64,000 nt of DNA from Oscillibacter sp. (GTDB lineage: Bacteria; Bacillota; Clostridia; Oscillospirales; Oscillospiraceae). Of the stretch, positions 58,977-64,000 are shown piece by piece; position 1 is the first letter of the stretch; each line of letters begins with the position of its first letter. Below the pieces are notes generated by a model that did no database searches, was not told the origin of the DNA, and was given only the letters and a program-made list of their open reading frames with translations. The stretch is from positions 1-64,000 of the forward strand of contig JAFSRH010000035.1 in assembly GCA_017446225.1 (NCBI GenBank), written 5' to 3'. The position numbers were made by a program, and so were the translations under genes.

Positions 58977-60710
58977 ATGATTGAACTTTATGCGAAATTC
59001 CTGCGCCCCTACTGGAAAAAAATAGTCCTTATCGTACTCCTCAGTATGCTGGCCACGCTGTGCAGTCTTATGCTCCCCATGTTGAGCAAACGCATTATAG
59101 ACGAAGGCGTTTTGAGCGGCGAAAACGTCTCTTACGGCGGTACGGTCGCGCTGATGGCGGTCATCGCTGTGCTGTCCATGCTGTTTCCCGCTGTCAACGG
59201 GAAATTCATCTCCGAAACGGCCATGAGTTTTTCGCGGAACCTGCGCGCGGAATTTTTCAAGCACGTTCTGAGCCTGTCCCAGCGCGACTTGGACCAGTTC
59301 GGAACCGCTTCCCTGATCGGCCGTCAGGGAAACGACATTATGCAAATGCAGCTCGGCCTTGTTCAACTGCTGACGTTCATGCTTACCGCTCCGCTGATGT
59401 GTATCGGCGGGTTGATCGTTGCGCTTCTGACCTCGCCGCGTCTGGCTTGGATTGTCCTTGCCGCTATCCTGCTTTGTCTGGCGTTTGTCGCGTTCGTTGT
59501 CGGCACGGTCCGGAAAATCTTTCTGCTTTATCAAGAAAAGCTGGACAGCGTAAACCGGCTTGCGCGGGAATCGCTCAACGGAATGCGGGTGATCCGGGCG
59601 TTTAACAAAGAGGAAAGCGAAAAGAAGCGTTTTTCCGCCGTCAGCGCCGAAGTAAAAGACACGTCCTCGGACCTCCATCGTTATCTTCTCATGTTCCCGC
59701 CGGTGATGAGCTTTATCGTCAATTTCGCGAACATTCTGGTGCTCTGGTTCGGCGCCCACTATATGACCGACCATCTGGCCACGTACGGCGATATTCAAGC
59801 GTTTATTCAATACCTGACGTTGATTGTGTTCGGAATGATGATGTTGTCCGCGGGTCTGATCGTACTGCCCCGGGTGCAGTCCGCCGGAAGCCGGATTACG
59901 GAAGTCTTACACGTCGCGCCGTCCATCCGGGACGCCGAACAGCCTCAGGAACTGGCGGAACATATCCGCACGCTGGAATTTAAGGGCGTCTCTTTCCGCT
60001 ACTCGGAGGGCGGCGCGAACGCCCTCTCGGACATCAGTTTCACCGTCTCCGCGGGACAGACGCTGGCCATTATCGGCGGAACGGGCGCGGGCAAGAGTAC
60101 CCTTTTAAATCTGATTCCGCGCTATTACGATACCTCGGAAGGCGCCATTCTGGTAAACGGCTGTGACATCCGCAATCTGCGGCAGGCGGAATTACGCGAA
60201 CATATTGGCGTAGTGCCCCAGAAGGCGTTCCTCTTTGGCGGCTCGATTATGGAGAACCTCCGGCGCGGAAAACGGGACGCCACGGAGGAAGAAGCCAATC
60301 ACGCTTTGGACGTGGCGCAGTCAAGGGACTTCGTGGAAGAAAAGGAGTACGGCCTGTATACCGCGCTGACCCCCGGCGGCACGAACCTTTCCGGCGGCCA
60401 GAGACAACGCCTGTCCATTGCCCGGGCCGTCATCCGGAAGCCCGACATTTACCTCTTTGACGACAGTTTCTCCGCGCTCGACTTCAAAACGGACGCCGCC
60501 CTCCGCCGCGCCTTGTCCAAGGAGACGCGGAACGCTATCGTCATTATCGTGGCCCAGCGTATCAGCACCATCAAGTCGGCGGACCAGATTCTGGTTCTGG
60601 AAAACGGGAAACTGGTGGGACAGGGTACCCACAGCGAACTGCTGGCCAATAATGACGTCTATCGTGAAATCGCCCGGTCTCAACTGTCCCGGGAAGAAAT
60701 GGGGGCGTAA
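58977..60710 (+). CDS. ABC exporter half, degenerate catalytic site (first subunit)
   Basis: A 577-residue fused permease-ATPase of the multidrug/lipid exporter type. Six membrane segments (about 15-300) precede the ATPase with Walker A IIGGTGAGKSTLL (about 362-374), signature NLSGGQRQRLSIA (about 464-476), and Walker B IYLFDDSFSALD. In Walker B the usual catalytic Glu is Asp, as in the TM287-type half of heterodimeric exporters. Coupled to the second half only 3 bases later. It should form one pump with it. Confidence 0.93.
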   Translation: MIELYAKFLRPYWKKIVLIVLLSMLATLCSLMLPMLSKRIIDEGVLSGENVSYGGTVALMAVIAVLSMLFPAVNGKFISETAMSFSRNLRAEFFKHVLSLSQRDLDQFGTASLIGRQGNDIMQMQLGLVQLLTFMLTAPLMCIGGLIVALLTSPRLAWIVLAAILLCLAFVAFVVGTVRKIFLLYQEKLDSVNRLARESLNGMRVIRAFNKEESEKKRFSAVSAEVKDTSSDLHRYLLMFPPVMSFIVNFANILVLWFGAHYMTDHLATYGDIQAFIQYLTLIVFGMMMLSAGLIVLPRVQSAGSRITEVLHVAPSIRDAEQPQELAEHIRTLEFKGVSFRYSEGGANALSDISFTVSAGQTLAIIGGTGAGKSTLLNLIPRYYDTSEGAILVNGCDIRNLRQAELREHIGVVPQKAFLFGGSIMENLRRGKRDATEEEANHALDVAQSRDFVEEKEYGLYTALTPGGTNLSGGQRQRLSIARAVIRKPDIYLFDDSFSALDFKTDAALRRALSKETRNAIVIIVAQRISTIKSADQILVLENGKLVGQGTHSELLANNDVYREIARSQLSREEMGA

Positions 60711-60713
60711 AGA

Positions 60714-62837
60714 ATGGACAACAACTTAAAAATGTCTCCATCCATGGCGGCGTTGTCCCCCGCCCAGATACAGTTGTTACAGGACTGCCTGAGGGCGTTG
60801 CCTCCGGAACAGCGCGGGGAATTTGAAGAGAAGCTCCAGCGAATGACCCCGGAACAGCTCCACAGATTCCTGACCCGCGCGGGCGGAATGTCGCCGGAAG
60901 AAATTCAGCAGGCCATGGAACGTATCGCCCGGATGACGCCGGAACAGCGGCGGGCGCTCGTGGAAAAGCGTTCCAAAATGTCTCCGGAAGAGCTGACGAA
61001 ACTCAGCCGGCAACAGGAACAGGCGCGGCAGAAAAAAGCGAAACAGCCGGGGAAAAAAGACGCGGGGAAGCCTAAAAACGCCGGGGCGTCCGTCAACCGG
61101 CTGATGGCCTATCTGGGGCGGCAAAAGGCCGTTTTGCTGTGGGGCATTGTAACCGCTGTGCTGGCGACGGTATTCTCTCTGATTGCGCCCAAGATTCTTT
61201 CCTACACCCTCGACCGAATGCAACTTGCGCTCGAAAATGAGACCCAGTTCCAGTACGGGACCCTTCTCCTGTTTCTGGCGCTTCTGGCGTTGGTCTATGT
61301 TCTGAATCTGATTTTTGGGGCGGCCTCCAATCTGCTTTTCTCCAAAGCCACGCAGGAAACGCTCTACCAAATGCGCAAAGACGTGGACCGGAAGCTCATG
61401 AAACTGCCCTTCTCCTACTTCGACTCCATGCCAAAGGGCGATATCCTCAGCCGCCTGACCAACGATATCGAAAACATTGGAACCTCTCTTCAGCAGTCCA
61501 TGGGACAGATTGTGACATCGTCCCTGACGATCGTGGGCGGCATTGTGATGATGTTTACCATTTGCTGGTGGCTGACGTTGCTGTGCCTGCTGACGATTCC
61601 GTGCAGTATCCTTGTGTCAAGGGCCATCCTGAAACGCTCCCAAATTTCGTACCGCGCGCAGTGGAAGAACGTTGGCGAACTGAACTCCGTGGTGGAGGAG
61701 ATTTTCAGCGGATCTAATGTGGTCAAGGCTTTCGGCTTTGAGGATGACGCGCTCAAAAACTTTGAAGGCAAAAACGCGGAACTCTACGAGGCCAGCAGAC
61801 AGGCCCAGTATATGTCCTACATGGTCAACCCTTCCTCCACGTTCTTCAACAACATCGCCTACATCTTCATCTGCGGACTTGGCGCGGCCAATGTCCTGAA
61901 CGGTACCATGAGCCTTGGCAGTATTACCGCCCTGCTCCAATACCAGCGGATGTACAGCAACCCGGTCAGCCAGATTGCCGCGCATCTCAACAGTTTGCAG
62001 TCGGCTTTGGCCTCCGCCGAACGCGTCTTTGCGTTGCTGGATCAGCCGGAGGAGACCCAGAAAGAGCCGGAACAGCCCGTTCCGCAACCGGTCCGGGGCG
62101 ACATCCAGTTCCGGCACCTGCGCTTCGGCTATACCCCGGACAGAATCCTCATGCACGACATTGACGTATCCGTGAAGGCGGGGCAGATGGTCGCCATCGT
62201 GGGACCCACCGGCGCCGGCAAAACGACCCTTGTCAACCTGTTAATGCGCTTCTACGAACCCAACGGAGGCGGCATTACCATTGACGGCGCGGACATCAGC
62301 GAGATTTCGCGTCATACGTTGCGTTCCATGTTCGGCATGGTTTTACAGGAAACGTGGCTCTTTAACGGCAGTATCCGCGACAATATCTCCTACGGCAGAG
62401 ACAACGTGTCGGAAGAGGAACTGTACGCCGCCGCAAAGAGCGCGCGCATTGACAATTTTGTCAGTACCTTTGAAAAAGGCTACGATACCGTCATCAATGA
62501 GGACGCGTCCAACATCTCACAGGGCCAGAAGCAGTTACTCACCATTGCCCGGGCCATGATTGCGAATCCCGCGATTCTGATTCTGGACGAGGCGACCAGC
62601 AGTGTGGACACCCGGACGGAAGCGGTCATTCAACAGGCGATGAACAATCTGCTCAAAGGCCGGACCAGTTTTGTCATTGCCCACCGGCTTTCCACCATCC
62701 GCAACGCGAACCTGATTCTTGTCATGAAGAACGGCGACATTGTGGAACAGGGAACCCACGAAAGCCTGATGGCGCAAAACGGACTCTACGCGGAACTTTA
62801 CCTGAGCCAGTTTGAACAGAAGGAGGCGTCCGCATGA
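60714..62837 (+). CDS. ABC exporter half, canonical catalytic site, with N-terminal PEE/PEQ-repeat extension
   Basis: A 707-residue exporter subunit. The first about 120 residues are an unusual soluble extension with repeats around MSPEEI, MTPEQL, MTPEQR and MSPEEL, then a Lys-rich QKKAKQPGKKDAGK stretch. The membrane part spans about 130-430. Walker A IVGPTGAGKTTLV is near 500, signature NISQGQKQLLTIA near 600, and LILDEATSSVD near 622 has the catalytic Glu. With the previous gene this makes an asymmetric heterodimer like TM288/TM287. The extension may bind a partner or substrate. Confidence 0.93.
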   Translation: MDNNLKMSPSMAALSPAQIQLLQDCLRALPPEQRGEFEEKLQRMTPEQLHRFLTRAGGMSPEEIQQAMERIARMTPEQRRALVEKRSKMSPEELTKLSRQQEQARQKKAKQPGKKDAGKPKNAGASVNRLMAYLGRQKAVLLWGIVTAVLATVFSLIAPKILSYTLDRMQLALENETQFQYGTLLLFLALLALVYVLNLIFGAASNLLFSKATQETLYQMRKDVDRKLMKLPFSYFDSMPKGDILSRLTNDIENIGTSLQQSMGQIVTSSLTIVGGIVMMFTICWWLTLLCLLTIPCSILVSRAILKRSQISYRAQWKNVGELNSVVEEIFSGSNVVKAFGFEDDALKNFEGKNAELYEASRQAQYMSYMVNPSSTFFNNIAYIFICGLGAANVLNGTMSLGSITALLQYQRMYSNPVSQIAAHLNSLQSALASAERVFALLDQPEETQKEPEQPVPQPVRGDIQFRHLRFGYTPDRILMHDIDVSVKAGQMVAIVGPTGAGKTTLVNLLMRFYEPNGGGITIDGADISEISRHTLRSMFGMVLQETWLFNGSIRDNISYGRDNVSEEELYAAAKSARIDNFVSTFEKGYDTVINEDASNISQGQKQLLTIARAMIANPAILILDEATSSVDTRTEAVIQQAMNNLLKGRTSFVIAHRLSTIRNANLILVMKNGDIVEQGTHESLMAQNGLYAELYLSQFEQKEASA

Positions 62838-62886
62838 AAACGGGCCGCTTCATGGCCGCAGTTGAGGACGTAAAGGACGGGTGAAC

Positions 62887-64000
62887 ATGGACATTCTGAA
62901 CACGCTGAATACGTTCGCGCCGCCTGTTCTGCAAGGGCTGGCCCGGACGTTCAAGGAACTTTTCCTCTCCCCCGCCTCCGCCTCAAAGGGAACTCCGGCG
63001 GATACGCGCGCTCCCGAAAATGTCGCCATTGCGGCGGAACCCGGGACGGCCGATACGCCCGCGTACGCGGAAAACGCCGGGAATATCACGGTGGACGGAA
63101 CGGATGACGGCACGCTGTTCGATTACTTCAAGGCCGATTTGTCATCGGTGGAGAGCCGTTACAACCGTACGCTCAGCGCGTTTGCCATGGCTTCCCTGAA
63201 GGCCGACCCCCACGGGGATACCTACCGGGAGGCGGGCGACTACGCGGTTTTGACCAATGACGGCGAAATTCATATGAACATGGGCGAACTGCTCAGGCGG
63301 TACGGACCCGAAATGACGGCCCCGGGGGATATGGAGGACCTGCCCGGCGGGAAGAAGGGCATTCGGGAAGGTTCCGGAAAAAAGTATATGTTCCTCATGC
63401 TCTGGGGAATGCTGGGCGGAAATCAGTCCTGCCTTGTCAACAACGGAAAGATTGTCATAGAGTGCGATACGGACAACCCCGAGGGAACGGAGAACGTTTT
63501 TACACATCCTATGTACGTCTACCACCGTTCCGCGATGATAAACAACGGGGAGGTCCGGGTCTGCGGCAAGGGAAACCGCGGTATCAATCCCCGCGGCCTG
63601 ACGTCCCAGAAAAACGACCTGACCATCATCAATAACGGCAGTATCGTCATTGACGTGGAGAAGGCGTACATTACGCGCGCGCTGACAGTGGCGGGGGCCG
63701 GCAGTACGCTGATCAATCGCGGTTTGGTGCGCGGCCAGTCCGGCGGGACGGTGTTCGGCGCCGGACACACGGGAAGTTCCACGCTTGTCAATGAAGGAAC
63801 CGTGGAAGTAACGACCATGGGCGTACTCCCCACAGAGCGTATGGGCGTTTTGAGTACGTTCGCGTCCAGAACCGGCGCCTACGGACTCAGCGCGGCCGGA
63901 CCCGACTACATGATGGAGACGCTCCATGAAAATTTCAAGTCCGGAGTCCAAAACTGGAAGGGCGGCGGAATCGTCAACGCGGGCGTGGTGAAGGCGGCGG
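62887..64000 (+). CDS. beta-helix-like repeat protein, partial (continues past the window)
   Basis: The frame is open from ATG 62887 to the edge, 371 codons. AAAGGACGG precedes it. The first about 80 residues are Ala/Pro/Thr-rich. From about 195 onward, short motifs recur: LVNNGKIVIEC, MINNGEVRVCG, IINNGSIVIDV, LINRGLVRGQ, LVNEGTVEVT, IVNAGVV. The N-G/N-x-G turns spaced by about 25-30 residues resemble right-handed beta-helix or autotransporter-like passenger repeats. No classical signal peptide is seen, only a modest N-terminal hydrophobic stretch, so the upstream ABC exporter may export it. The C-terminus is unknown. Confidence 0.75.
   Translation, partial: MDILNTLNTFAPPVLQGLARTFKELFLSPASASKGTPADTRAPENVAIAAEPGTADTPAYAENAGNITVDGTDDGTLFDYFKADLSSVESRYNRTLSAFAMASLKADPHGDTYREAGDYAVLTNDGEIHMNMGELLRRYGPEMTAPGDMEDLPGGKKGIREGSGKKYMFLMLWGMLGGNQSCLVNNGKIVIECDTDNPEGTENVFTHPMYVYHRSAMINNGEVRVCGKGNRGINPRGLTSQKNDLTIINNGSIVIDVEKAYITRALTVAGAGSTLINRGLVRGQSGGTVFGAGHTGSSTLVNEGTVEVTTMGVLPTERMGVLSTFASRTGAYGLSAAGPDYMMETLHENFKSGVQNWKGGGIVNAGVVKAA

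Noticed and set aside
62834..62884. 16-codon ORF (MKTGRF start) overlapping the exporter stop
   Set aside because: The ATGA overlap and the position before the beta-helix gene are suggestive, but it is too short to support; it may only keep ribosomes moving to the next start.

Overview
The window reads as a chromosome segment of a GC-rich Bacillota, most likely class Clostridia (Oscillospiraceae-like). Supporting this are Rex, a stand-alone Mini-RNase III, RqcH, a VanW/PG-binding protein, YesL, DUF975, a PRK06851-type ATPase, the small Cys-rich protein, and promoters that repeatedly fit TTGACA-17-TATAAT. No species call is possible from sequence alone. A beta-helix-like protein at the right edge is less typical and leaves a Negativicutes-like lineage open.

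Layout. 1-446: tandem minus-strand promoters with A-tracts and a boxA-like leader, probably an rRNA operon leaving the window to the left, back to back with the rex promoter. 447-3516: rex, a 57-aa Cys-rich peptide gene, mrnC and rqcH. 3494-4620: an AT-richer island with a Panacea-domain two-gene module, probably toxin-antitoxin, with its own consensus promoter and terminator. 4873-9752: thrH, a DUF1015 protein, ispE and an orphan mannitol PTS gene mtlA. 9862-12918: an ACT protein, an inactive-looking rhomboid with a zinc-finger tail, and a VanW protein. 13220-22484: a minus-strand arginine operon argG-H-C-tfoX-like-J-B-hydrolase-D-F, a full route from glutamate if ArgJ is bifunctional. 22719-29134: a tandem-OB SSB-like protein, a P-loop ATPase, and an AraC regulator coupled to a GH36 alpha-galactosidase and two membrane proteins. 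29177-34942: a minus-strand operon minD-like, mgsA-like, hisS, aspS, larC. 35124-38301: a frame-split Rpn-like nuclease with an EGRQ repeat tail, and a Suv3-like helicase. 38828-43044: a DUF4231 (SLATT-like) 2TM protein, CstA, a nitroreductase and a flavodoxin-like reductase. 43121-48281: a lipoprotein remnant, a secreted HAD phosphatase, DUF3592, a lipoprotein and DUF975.

48755 to the right edge is a run of twelve same-strand genes: AGE-family sugar epimerase-like protein, GlgX debranching enzyme, STAS protein, DJ-1 protein, cupin, second DJ-1 protein, 4-oxalocrotonate-tautomerase-like protein, TPP-dependent enzyme, a signal-less protein of four DUF1566 modules, an asymmetric heterodimeric ABC exporter, and a partial beta-helix-like protein. 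I do not recognise this combination as a described system. It is the best candidate here for an undescribed pathway, possibly small-molecule or reactive-carbonyl chemistry coupled to export. That function is inference from gene families and order only.

Other points of note: the MgsA-like protein lacks the catalytic Asp (Asn60 in its place) and key phosphate-binding residues. LarC carries an 82-residue His/Asp insert with 42 histidines. The Rpn-like nuclease gene appears split by a one-base deletion in a G run.
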